NCBI RefSeq assembly: GCF_003597395.2
Contig: NC_133774.1
Location: 33,184,221-33,248,220, forward strand
DNA: 64,000 nt
DNA from: Chelonoidis abingdonii
Lineage: Eukaryota; Chordata; Testudines; Testudinidae
Direction: 5' to 3'
The notes beneath the pieces are model-generated. The model made no database searches, was not told the origin of the DNA, and saw only the letters and a program-made list of their open reading frames with translations. Shown here piece after piece: positions 43,300 through 53,693 of the stretch (position 1 is its first letter; every line of letters starts with the position of its first letter). The translations under genes and the position numbers were made by a program.

Positions 43300-45684
43300 A
43301 TGCCCGGCTCACCGGGCTTCAAACCGTGCTCGGCCTGTCATAGGCCGATGCCCACAGGAGACCCTCACAACTCCTGTCTCGAGTGCTTGGGTGAGTCTCA
43401 TCTTACGGACAAGTGCCGCATCTGTAAGGCGTTCAAGCCCTGGACTAAAAAAGAGCGGGACATTCGCCTAAAACAACTGCTGATGGAGGAAGCGTTGACT
43501 CCCCAGTCCTCGGCACCGTCAGCAGCACCGGGAACAAGTGCCTCCTCGGCACTGGAGCGCACGCCAACAGTGAAGGCTCCTAGACATCAGCCATCACTGG
43601 CCCAAGCTTCCGCCCGGCACCATTCGCTCTCACCACGGAGCAAGAAGCACAAGCCTCCTGCGGCTGCTATATCCACACCGCAGTCCGAGCGCTTAGCCAA
43701 GTCGGACCGCCTGGCACTGTCATCTGCCGCGGCACCGAAGTCCTCTGCACCGTTGATTCCGGCCTCGCAAGAGCCGTCGAGTCCGATGCCTACCAGCTTC
43801 CTGGCACGAGCCATGGTTGAGCTTATCGTGCCTTCCACTCCGGAGACATTCTCTGCGGCACGGGACTTAATTGCCTTGACGGAGCCTGAGCTGCCTCAAC
43901 CCCCGGCACCGCCAGTGCGGGTCCCTCAGTCCATAGGCAAACCGGCCCTCATGAGACCTTCTTCGCCCGGTACCACAGAACTTCGCCGGTCCCGGTCCAG
44001 GTCCCACAGACACTCCCAGTCCCACCATCGATCCCGGTCCCGCGGCCACTCACAGTCCCGGTACCATTCCCCATCGAGGTACCAGTTGTACTCGCGGCAC
44101 CGATCGAGGTCCCGGTCGCCGTCCAGATACTACCGGCACCGCTCCCGATCTCTGCATCACTCGCGGCACTGTGCTTCTCGCAGTTGATCTCGGCACAGCG
44201 ATTCCAGGCACTGGTCGACCTCCCGGTACCGCGCTGATCGCTGGTCCCGGTCCCACTCCCAGCACCGTCATGACTCTCGGTACCGTTCTCCGGCACTGCG
44301 TAGGGACGGTTTGAGTGGATGCAGAGACCCACATCAAACGGTTTCCGTCCCACTGTGGCCGTCTCGTCATCCGTCAATCTCCTCCCATGCAGAAACTGCA
44401 TCATACGGGGATTTGGATAACCACCAGGGACCTCATCAGTGGCCTTTTTGGACACCTTGGGCCTACCACCAAAACCAAGGTGATCCGTATCTACCACTGC
44501 GCTCCGACCCTTCTGAACATCGGGCGCCAGAGACCACTGTGAACAAACCTCCCCCGGTGGGTACGGAGGAATCTCCAATCCACGTGACAGACCCACAAAA
44601 TCCGCCTCAGAACATCCCCCAAGACTAGGAGTTGCTCCAAGACCCGCTGGTCCCCGGGGTTCCATCCTCCTCTTCCCCGGATGAAGCGGTGGCGGGGACG
44701 GCTACATCTGGACCGCCCCCAGTCAACCTCAGATCACACCAGGACCTTCTGCGCCGCGTCGTCCTCAATATCAACTTACCCATGGAGGAAGTTCCTGAGG
44801 TGGACGACCCGGTTGTCAGTATATTGTCAGCGGAGGCTCCAACCAGGGTGGCCCTCCCCTTCATCCCCTCGATACAGGCTAGAGCGGATACCATCTGGCA
44901 ATCCCCGGCATCCATACCACCCACAGCCAAAGGGGTTGAACGCAAATACATGGTACCATCCAAGGGGTACGAGTACCTGTATGTACACCCTCCTCCTTGT
45001 TCATTGGTGGTACAATCCGTCAACGAACGGGAGCGCCATGGCCAGCAAGCCCCTGCGCCTAAATCGAGGGAGGCCAAGCGCATGGATTTGTTGGGTAGAA
45101 AGATCTATTCCGTGGGAGGCCTCCAACTCAAGGTGGCGAACCAGCAAGCCCTCCTGAGTAGGTACAGCTATAACACCCGGGAGGCAGTAGGGAAGTTTAT
45201 AGAGCTCATCCCGCAGGACTCCTGCCAGGAATTCACAGCTCTCCTGGAGGAAGGGGAAAAGGTTGCGCGGACCTCCCTCCAGGCCTTGCTGGATGCTGCC
45301 GATTCGGCAGCTAGAACCGTTGCCTCTGGGATTGCCATGCGGCGTATATCATGGCTGCAGGCATCAGGTCTGCCACCTGAACTTCAGTATACCATACAGG
45401 ACCTACCCTTTGATAGCCAGGGCCTCTTTTCCCAGAAGACGGACCCTCGGCTTCAGAGTCTGAAAGACAATCGCGTAATTATGCATTCGCTGGGAATGCA
45501 TACGCCGCAGACTCAAAGACGATCTTTCCAGTCCCAACCTCAGCGCCCCTACCCCCCACCTCGACCAAGGCAGGACTTCACCAGAAGGCGAGGTCGTACC
45601 TCTCGCAGACGGCAGTCTGGGCCTCAGGGGGGTAACAACTCCGGTCCCACCAAACCACCGGCGGGACCGAAGCCAAACTTTTGA
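43300..45684 (+). pseudogene. DIRS gag-like ORF, copy B (split)
   Basis: Two open segments remain. Segment 1 (43300-44187, 295 aa) starts MPGSPGFKP and has a Cys-rich motif with pairs C10/C13, C26/C29 and C39/C42 plus H23 and H34, probably metal-binding. A Ser/Pro/Ala-rich linker follows, then an Arg/Ser-rich region (about residues 228-295) of SRSRS/HRHSQS-type repeats. A frameshift/stop separates segment 2 (44632-45684, 350 aa), which carries the conserved SVNERERHGQQAPAPKSREA, ALLSRYS, ELIPQDS and ISWLQASGLPPELQ blocks and a basic Pro/Arg/Gly tail. It resembles an RNA- or nucleic-acid-binding structural protein (inference). Confidence 0.8.
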
Positions 45685-45685
45685 G
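45676..45685 (+). promoter_or_regulatory. Possible +1 recoding site at gag stop, copy B
   Basis: The gag frame ends AAC TTT TGA; the pol frame is open in +1 from this point (GAG GGT GCG). Copy A has AAT TTT TGA at the same place. TTT followed by TGA is a plausible shifty stop; this is an inference from two copies. Confidence 0.45.
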
Positions 45686-47260
45686 GGTGCGCCTGAGCGC
45701 ACCGTACCAGTTACCTCCCAGGATCCTTTTCAGTTTGCCAACCGCCTTGCAGCATTCCTCCCTGCATGGTTCCAGCTAACATCGGACCGTTGGGTCCTCT
45801 GCACGGTGAAGTGTGGCTACCGTCTTCAGTTTGTTTCAGTCCCTCCTTCCCACTCTCCCTCCTCGTCCGTCTTCAGGGACTCCTCTCACGAGCAACTCCT
45901 TCTGCAGGAGGCTTTGAGGCTCCTTGCGATAGGAGCTATAGAGGAGGTTCCAGAGGAATTAAGGGGCAAAGGGTTCTATTCCAGATATTTCCTAATTCCC
46001 AAGGCAAAAGGGGGCCTCCGGCCTATCCTGGACCTGCGAGAACTGAACAAATTCATGAGAAAGTTCAAATTCCGCATGGTGTCCCTGGGAAACATCATCC
46101 CTTCCCTGGATCCTGGAGATTGGTACGCTGCTCTTGACATGAGAGACGCATATTTCCGCATTGCGATTTACCCTCCGCACAGAAGGTACCTAAGCTTTGT
46201 GGTGAATCGTCAACATTACCAATTCGCGGTCCTTCCCTTTGGCCTCTCCTCGGCCCCTCGGGTATTCACGAAATGTGTGGCAGTAGTCGCCGCATCCCTC
46301 CACCGTCGTCGAATACATGTTTTCCCATGTCTCGACGACTGGCTTATTCGAGGGACCTCCGAGGCTCAGGTCACCGCACATGTAAACGTCATCAAGGACC
46401 TATTCACCCATCTAGGCCTGATTATCAATCTGGACAAATCCATTCTGCTTCCTACGCAGAGGATAGAGTTCATAGGGGCCATGCTGGACTCCAATCTTGC
46501 AACAGCCAGCTTACCCTCACAGCGGTTTCAGGCTATAGTCTCCCTCATACAGCGACTACAAAGTTTCCCAACAACCTCTGTCCACACTGGCCTCGCCCTA
46601 CTCGGTCATGTGGCTGCGTGCACTTTCGTTACGAAGCACGCAAGACTGCGCATGCGTCCTCTTCAGACTTGGCTCGCCTCAGTCTGTCGTCCACGCAGGG
46701 ATGCCATAGACACGATAATCACAATCCCAACAAGTGTGCTGGGCTCCCTCAACTGGTGGCTGACACCCTCCCTGGTGTGTGCCGGTCGTCCGTTCCATCC
46801 GCCACAGCCCTCGGTGTCTCTGACAACAGACGCTTCCTCTCTGCTGGGGTGCACACTTAGGCACCTTCGCACCCAGGGCCTTTTGGTCCTTTCAAGAGCT
46901 GGCACTTCACATCAATGTCCCGAACTGAGAGCGCGTCCAACTGGCGTGCCAGACCATTCCAACAGCATCTACAGGGCCGTTGTGTTGCAGTTTTCCAGAC
47001 AACACAACGGCCATGTATTACATAAACAAGCAAGGAGGGATGCGGTCTTCCCCCCTTTGTCAAGAGGCGATGCGACTGTGGGACTTCTGCCATAGCCCAT
47101 CTACATTGAGACCTGTAGCCTCCTTTCTCCCAGGAGTCCGGAACTCTCTCGCGGATCACCTGAGCAGGTCCTTCCTGTCCCACGAATGGTCCATCCATCC
47201 GGACATCCTCTTTCTGTATTCCGGAAGTGGGCTTTCCCCAGATAGACCTCTTTGCCTCCA
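45683..47260 (+). pseudogene. DIRS reverse transcriptase/RNase H, copy B
   Basis: The pol frame is open from the gag stop; FLPAWFQLTSDRWVL precedes the first Met (45806). RT landmarks are GLRPILDLRELNKFMRK, DWYAALDMRDAYFRIAIYPP, AVLPFGLSSAPRVFTK and FPCLDDWLIRG. The usual aromatic residue of the catalytic YLDD box is Cys here (46328-46339). RNase H blocks VSLTTDASS and DNTTAMYYINKQGG and GVRNSLADHLSRSF lie in different frames because of small indels near 46850-47000. The copy is inactive as read. Confidence 0.88.
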
Positions 47261-47649
47261 GGGAGAACAGGAAATGCCAGGTGTTTCTGCGTCCCTGCAG
47301 GTGCTCGCTCCCCAGACTCCCTGCTAGGACGTGTTCCTAATTCCCTGGGAAGGTCATCTACTTTATGCCTTTCCACCCTTTCCCCTAGTCACAGAGTCCT
47401 GCTCAAGCTCCGCAGGGACAGGGACAGGCTAATCCTGATCGCTCCGGCGTGGCCGAGGCAGCATGGTACACCATGCTGCTCGACCTATCTCTAGCGGACC
47501 CGATACCTCTGCCGACTCTACCCGGACCTTATATAACACAGGACTTCGCAGAGACTCACCACCCAGACCTGCAGTCCCTTCACCTTGACACGCGTGGCTG
47601 CTGTCTGGCTAACCCAATCTGACGATTGCGCTGTTCCACCCCTCGTGCA

Positions 47650-48735
47650 AAACAGGTCCTCCTGGGAAGCAGAAAGCCTTCCACGTGTGCGACATATCTT
47701 GTTCATCGTGGAAGTGGATTCTCCCATTGGTGTGCCAGCGTAACCTTATTCCCAAATGCCGTATCGGTCCCCATTATCTTGGACTACTTATGGTACCTCA
47801 AGGAAGCAAGGCCTGGCACTCTCTTCGATAAGGGTGCATCTGGGCCGCGATCCTCCACCTTCCATCCTGGGGAATCGGGCAGTTCGACCTTCTCTCACCT
47901 ATAGTTTCCAGGTTCCTTAAGGGCTTGGAACGACTCTACCCTCCGGTTAAGCACCCTTCCCCTACCTGGGATTCTCAACCTTGTATTAGCTAGGCTCACG
48001 GGCCCCTCCCTTTTGAAAGCCGTTTAGCCACTGCTTTGCTGCGTACCTGTCCTGGAAGACGGCCTTCCTTCGTCGCTATCCCCTTGGCCAGACGAGTATC
48101 GGAGCTTTGTGATTTGAATGGTAGACCCCTCGTATACAATCTTCCACAAGACAAGGGTACAGCTACGACCACCACCGGCTTTCCTTCCCAAGGTGGTCTC
48201 TGCCTTCCACATTAACCAAGACATTTTTCTACTGGTCTTCTTCCCGAAGACCGCAACGCATCGCGCCGGAACCAACACACTAACATACCCAGGGGGGGGG
48301 GTGGATGTCCGCCGGGAGCCCTCGCCTTTTACATTCAGAGGACCAAACCTTTCAGACATTCGCCCCAACTATTTATAAGCAGTCGCAGAGCGTATGAAAA
48401 GGTATGCCTATCTTCTTCCCAGAGGCTCTCATCATGGTGGTAACATCCTGTATCCTGGACGTGCTACGACTTGGCCGCATGTCCTGATTGGCCATCTCAC
48501 CAGCCCACTCCTACTCAGGCTCAAGCCTCGTCCAACCGCTTTCCTGGCCCACGTTCCCATCCAGGAAATATGTCGCAACAGGCGTACCTGGGGTCATCCG
48601 TACGTACTTGCATCTTAGCAAAACCTTACTGCCGCCCTGGGTTCAAGCAAGTCGAGAGATGCCGCCCGCCTTTGGCTCAGCAATTTTTAACATTCCGCAA
48701 CATGCTCACTTCCCGACCCCAGCTGCCTAGGTAAG
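47650..48735 (+). pseudogene. DIRS tyrosine recombinase, copy B (broken)
   Basis: Blocks VPIILDYLWYLKEARPGTLF, STFHPGESGSSTFSH, YTIFHKTRVQLRPPPAFLPK and DIFLLVFFPKT correspond in order to the recombinase of copy A. The C-terminal catalytic part near 48470-48730 is spread over three frames, with CATWSSVHTF-like sequence largely lost. Several single-base indels make the frame discontinuous. Confidence 0.72.
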
Positions 48736-48746
48736 GCTTGGGAATC

Positions 48747-48847
48747 ACCTAACTGGAATGGATATGAGCAAGCCACTCAAGAAGAAAGACGGTTACTCAC
48801 CTTTGTAACTGTTTTCTTCGAGATGTGTTGCCTCATATCCATTCCAC
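48747..48847. repeat. Internal complementary region, DIRS copy B
   Basis: ACCTAACTGGAATGGATATG then AGCAAGCCACTCAAGAAGAA is the complement of the left outer end; AAGACGGTTACTCACCTTTG then TAACTGTTTTCTTCGAGATG is the complement of the right outer end. The junction is at about 48786. Confidence 0.88.
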
Positions 48848-48882
48848 ACCCGCCCTCCTTCCCCACTGTCGGAGTAGCCGGC

Positions 48883-49091
48883 AAGAAGGAACTGAGGAGC
48901 GGGCGGGCCGGCAGGGGTATATATCCACACCATAGCGGCGCCACTCCAGGGAGCACCCTGCCGGCCCATCGAGTGTTGCTAGGGTAAAAATCTCCGACGA
49001 ACGTGCACACGGCGCACGCACACCTAACTGGAATGGATATGAGCAACACATCTCGAAGAACAACAGTTACAAAGGTGAGTAATCGTCTTTT
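48883..49091 (-). repeat. Right inverted terminal repeat and extension, DIRS copy B
   Basis: It runs from AAGAAGGAACTGAGGAGCGG to ACATCTCGAAGAA (49060) as the inverse of the left ITR, with the extension CAACAGTTACAAAGGTGAGT ending GTCTTTT, as in copy A. Confidence 0.86.
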
Positions 49092-49545
49092 CAACCATGT
49101 TAACCTATTGAAGCCCTGGCCAGACAGAGAAACTTATATAGTCACCCTAGAGACATCACCCCAAAAAAATAAATCTCAAGGACAGGTAAAAATATTGCCC
49201 AAGTTGACCACTGAACAACATATAGAGGTCATCAAAATGATTGAAAGGAACCATGATATGTTCTAGGAAAACCCAGGCAGAACCATAGAAATCCATTACC
49301 ACATCATCACGGATCCAGGAGTAAAGGTGAAGGTTAAACCATATCGGATTCCAGAGGCTGAAAGAGAAGAGATCAGTACTGAAATTAAGGGGATGCTGGA
49401 GCTGGGAGTCATTGAGGAGTCCCACAGTCAGTGGTCCAGCCCAATCATTCTGGTATCTGAGCCAGATAGTACAATGAGATTCTGCAATGACTTCTGAAAA
49501 ATTCAATGAGGTGTCCCAGTTGATGCCTCCTCCGTACCTTGTATT
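49092..49545 (+). pseudogene. Ty3/gypsy integrase end followed by reverse transcriptase start
   Basis: The gypsy sequence resumes after DIRS copy B with HVNLLKPWPDRETYIVTLE, the end of the integrase. About 60 codons later HIITDPGVKVKVKPYRIPEA then LGVIEESHSQWSSPIILVSE and MRFCNDF are the N-terminal part of a Ty3/gypsy RT. A TAG after DMF and a TGA after CNDF interrupt it, and the similarity fades after about 49545. Integrase lies upstream of RT, unlike standard Ty3/gypsy and like the Gmr1 group. Confidence 0.85.
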
Positions 49546-49919
49546 TTCAGTATTTCCCAGATATCCCCTTAGAAAGTACATTAGAACCCCTATTTTATGA
49601 ACTAATTTGGAATTGAGGCACTCTTAAAATCAAAAAGTTCATAAAATTGCACACCTCAGTTAGAGTGAGTATAGGACAGTGTATGTATGGTACATTGCAT
49701 TGCTTTCTCCTCGTCCTTCAAACCACTGCAAAGTGATTTCCAGTGCCCCAAAGGTATCGGTACATGAAGTGATAAGACTTGTTTCAACATCACTTTCATT
49801 ATGTGATTTTGTTCCAATCCCTGACCCCCGCCATTGAGAAAAATGGTTCATATAAATGGTCACTTTTCAGACTGGTGTTCATAAAATCAAGGTTCTACTC
49901 TATGGGGAATTTTCAATGG

Positions 49920-50000
49920 TTTCGTAGACTTTAAGGCTTTAAGGGACCATTAGATATCTAGTCTGACCTCTTGTAGAACAGAGAACATAGAATTTCATTC
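49920..50000 (-). mobile_element. CR1-like LINE fragment
   Basis: TCGTAGACTTTAAGGCTTTA then AGGGACCATTAGATATCTAG and TCTGACCTC resembles the complement of a CR1 3' end common in reptile genomes. It begins about 375 bp after the gypsy RT fragment. Confidence 0.6.
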
Positions 50001-50879
50001 AGTTACTCCCCCATTGATCCGCTTAACTTGGGATGAATCCGAGATAAGAAATTCTGCATAAAAGGGTAACAGTTAAGATACTGCCTTGTGAAAATCAGCT
50101 TTGGGATTACTTTACTTGCAGAGCATTCTTTTGCCTGGATAAAAAATCTCAAGAGAGTCTGACTACACCTTGCTAAATGGTTCTTAAACACTTAAGAGTC
50201 CTTAAACACTGAGTTCTGGAGTAAACCCATGCTAAGTGTTGAGAACATGAGGTACAGGTTAGGGTGGCTCTGTGCTGGGAATAGACAGAGAAAGTAATCA
50301 CTGTAAATGTGCTGTGAGCTCCTTGGTTTGAGCTGGATTTCTAAGGCGAAATTCTCTCTCTGAAGCTTTACCTTTTGCCACCTCTGTTGAAGGTAAGCAG
50401 GAGTTGTGGATATTTAGTTGTATTTGTGCCTATACAGCCATTTGTTGGGCATGGTATAGAGCTGCAACATGGCAGTGAGAGCTCAGGGAGATAAAATTCC
50501 TCACTGAGCTTCTTAGCATGCAGCAAGAGCATGATGTCTGCTATTCCCTTCAGATAGTGTAGCATCTCTTTCAGCCTCATGCATCCAACTAGGTCCTCTG
50601 ACCGGTGCAAGGGATGGTGTCACCTACCCATTCCTTTCCAGTGCTGCTGTGGTGTCTTGCATTTCAGGCCAGACATAGTGGGAATTAAAGTGTGGGTGCC
50701 CATTGTGCCCTCACCCCCTCTGCTTGAAATCTTGCACCTGCAGTGTAACTGCAATGGTCTATGCCTTTAAGAGATTTGGTAGATTCGACATATATCAGGA
50801 AATGGAACCATCTAGATCTGATTGTGATGTAGACAAGGTGAGCTCCTTGAGGCCACAGTAAAGATCTGCTTGTTTGAAT

Positions 50880-51365
50880 CTAGTTACACCTACCCTGCAC
50901 ACTTCTTTCAGACGTGGGTAATGTACATATGCATGTAGACCCCTAGTCCAGGTATAAATAGCAGCGTAGACCAGAGGCATGGTTTGGGTGAGTAAAGTAA
51001 AAACACGTCTGAGGGGTATGAGTATGTACCCGAGTACATAACCTACATGGGTCTCTACTTACCCAAGCCAGGCCTTCCTGTCTACACTACTATTTTTATC
51101 AGTGTAGTGTCCCGCTGCCTCCCCAGTGCTGGAGTCTTTCTCCACTGCAGGAAAATACTCGCTGCAGGGAAAGACTCTGGCAGTGAGGAGCTGCTGAAGC
51201 CTTTCATTGCTTCCTTTCCTCTGCCAGAGCCTTTCACTGGTAGCTACACACCACAGTGTGGACACAGCCTGCTTTTCACAGTGCCATGTAGCTACGTGTA
51301 CACTACCTGCCACCTCCAGTGGTGGCATCTTGTGGGTGTAGCTTCTATGTTAAGCTGCCTTCATG
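50880..51365. repeat. MITE-like repeat, copy 2
   Basis: It shares the block order of 1318-1700 (TATAAATAGCAG-GTAGAC, GAGGCATGG-TTGGG, CTGGAGTCTTTC, CCAGAGCCTTTCACTG). The longer unit includes CTGTCTACACTACTATTTTT and complementary pieces. It is non-coding. Confidence 0.5.
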
Positions 51366-51596
51366 TCGGATACTAAACCAAAGATGTTATAACAGAAGAG
51401 TATAATTTTTATTATTATTGACACTGCGGTAGGATGTTAGGTTCTGTACCAACACTTACTAAAAGACAGTTTGTGATCCAAAGTTTGTTCACCATCTAGC
51501 CATTGTGATTAAAAAAAAAAAATAGGAAGAAGTATCTTGAATCTGATCAACTTATTTTTGTTGAAATGAGTAATGGACTCAAAAGTCCTGACTCAG

Positions 51597-53693
51597 GGTA
51601 CGTCTACACTACGGGATTATTCCGATCTTACGTAAACCGGTTTTATAAAACAGATTGTATAAAGGTTAGTGCCCGCAGCCACACTAAGACTTAATTCGGC
51701 AGTGGTGTCCATGGTCCGAAGGCTAGCGTTGATTTCCGGAGACATTGCACTGTGGTATCTCTTCCGTAAGATTCATAGTTAACGCAGTCTCCCCGCCCCT
51801 AGAAATTCTGGGTTAAAAACCCAGTGGCTGATGGGGAAAAATCATTGTTCGGCAGGTGTTCTGGGTAAAATGTCGTCACGTATTTCTTCCTCCGGGAAAG
51901 AACGGCGAGACATCATGTTCGCGCCCTTTTCCCCTGATTGCCTGGCAGCGCCATAGCACGGCAACACCAATGGAGCCCATTCAGCCTTTTTTTTTTTAAC
52001 AGTCGCCCCGTATGTTACTGGAGCCGGACAAGGCGATACTGCAGCACTACACAGCAGCATCATTTGCTTTTGCATGATAGCAGAGACGGTTATCACTCAT
52101 GTCTTTAACGTCTGGCTGCAGTGTAAATTGGCAATGAGATGACGGTTATCTGCCTTCTGTACTGTCTGCTCTATCATGTGCCCCTGGCTGAGATCGCCGG
52201 GGCGCAAGGGCAAAACTGGGAATGACTCCCGAGTCACTAACCTCTTTATGGTTTCTAAAATAGAGTCAGTCCTGCCTGGAAGTATGGGGCAAGTGTTACG
52301 GAGAACCCACGTGTATCAGAGGCACATGCTCTCTGTGTCAGATCCGAGAATGAATGAGCTACATGCCATTCATGGAGGGTGCCACCTGCACAACCCACCC
52401 ATTGCTTCCATACTCCCCACCTTCCTGGGCTACTGTGGCAGTGTCCCCCCCCTTGTCCAGAAGTTATAAAGAATGCAGGAATAAGAAACAGTGACTTGTT
52501 AGTGAGAATAAATGAGGGGGAAGCAGCCTCCGGTGCTATGACAGTCCAGGCAGGACATTAAAAAGGTGTGGGGGAGAGAAGCTCAGCATGCCGCTCTACT
52601 GACAAGTCCAGCGCAGTACAGAATTTTCTTTACACAGGAAAGGGAGGGCTGATGGAGCTACCCCACAGTTGCTATGAATGAGGACGTACAGCTGTTCTGT
52701 TACCATCTACTTTTGATGACGGGCATCATTCCTATTTTTACCCAGGCGCCCCGGCCAGCCTCACGCTGAAGCCCAGCCCAGGAAAGGCCAAAATATCTAC
52801 GGGTTGATCAACAAGACTGGCTACCAGTCCTACTGCACCATCTGCCACCGGCAGGGGAAGAGGAGTGATACTGCTCTTCCTGCTGCAAGATCGGCATCTA
52901 CCAGCAGCATTCATAACAAAGGTGACATTGAAAGAAGTCAACAGAAACTCTTTCTTTCCCTTTTCTTTCACGTGGGGGAAGGGAGTAAATTGACGAATCT
53001 TATTCCCTGAACCACACAGACAATGTGTTTGAACCTACAGGCATGGAGTCAGCCAAGAATCTCAATACTTTCAGAGACTGCTAGGGACTGTGGGGTAGCT
53101 GGAGTCCTCAGTACCCCTCCTCCCTCCATGAGCGTCCATTTGAAGTCTTCTGGCTTCCGTTAACGCTTGTCACGCGCACTGTGTAGTCTGTAGATTTTTT
53201 TTTTTCAAATCTTTGGAATTTCTCTTCTGTAACGGAGCTCTGATAGAACAGATTTGTCTCCCCATACAGCGATCAGATCCAGTATCTCCCGTACGGTCCA
53301 TGCTGGAGCTCTTTTTGGATTTGGGACTTCATTGCCACTCGTGCTTATCAGAGCTCCACGCTGGGCAAACAGGAATTGAAAATCAAAATTTCGTGGGGCT
53401 TTTCCTGTTTCCTGGCTACTGCATCCGAGTTCAGATTGCTGTCCAGAGCGGTCACAGTGGTGCACTGTGGGATACCGCCCAGAGGCCAATACCGTTGATT
53501 TGCAGCCACATTAACCCTAATCTGATATGGTAGTACCGATTTTAGCGCTACTCATCTCATTGGGGAGGAGTACAGAAACCGATTTAAAGAGCCCTTTATA
53601 TCGATATAAAGGACCTCATAGTGTGGACGAGTACAGCGTTAAATCGGTTTAACGCTGCTAAAATCAGTTTAAGTGCGTAGTGTAGACTAGGCC
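51597..53693. mobile_element. Harbinger-like DNA transposon with Myb/SANT-like remnant
   Basis: The ends are inverted: GGGTACGTCTACACTACGGG at the left and, inverted, GGCCTAGTCTACACTACGCA at the right. The subterminal AAACCGGTTTTATAAAAC and AAATCGGTTTAACGC motifs are partly complementary. The flanks TCA and TTA would be a 3-bp duplication with one mismatch, so the TWA-type target of Harbinger is only weakly supported. A minus-strand frame at 53205-53489 encodes a Myb/SANT-like segment. No DDE transposase was seen. The 2.1-kb unit is probably a non-autonomous or decayed copy. Confidence 0.6.
53205..53489 (-). pseudogene. Myb/SANT-like DNA-binding domain remnant
   Basis: The minus-strand frame contains KRAPAWTVREILDLIAVWGD then KSVLSELRYR. 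W-T-x-R-E-x-x-D-L-I-x-x-W-G resembles the first helix of Myb/SANT-like (MSANTD-type) domains. Harbinger transposons encode such a protein beside their transposase. The frame ends soon after (REIPKI), so only the first part of a domain is present, and the upstream 50 residues are probably not real coding sequence. It is not a host gene as it stands. Confidence 0.55.

Larger units (their letters stand above)
42913..49091 (+). mobile_element. DIRS-type retrotransposon, copy B
   Basis: A 6.2-kb element of the same family as copy A, inserted directly into the gypsy integrase C-terminus. It has inverted repeats at 42913-43095 and 48883-49060, an internal complementary region at 48747-48847, and gag, RT, RNase H and recombinase regions in the same order. 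Several stops and frameshifts make it inactive as read. Its gag N-terminal half is far better preserved than in copy A, which makes it the better guide to the family. Confidence 0.9.

Noticed and set aside
35618..49091. The two DIRS copies as one tandem duplication
   Set aside because: Their flanks differ: copy A lies in the solo LTR and copy B in gypsy integrase. Both outer elements are restored when each is removed separately.
53205..53489. A host Myb/SANT-domain gene
   Set aside because: Only the start of the domain is open and it lies inside an element with inverted ends, so a transposon remnant is more likely.
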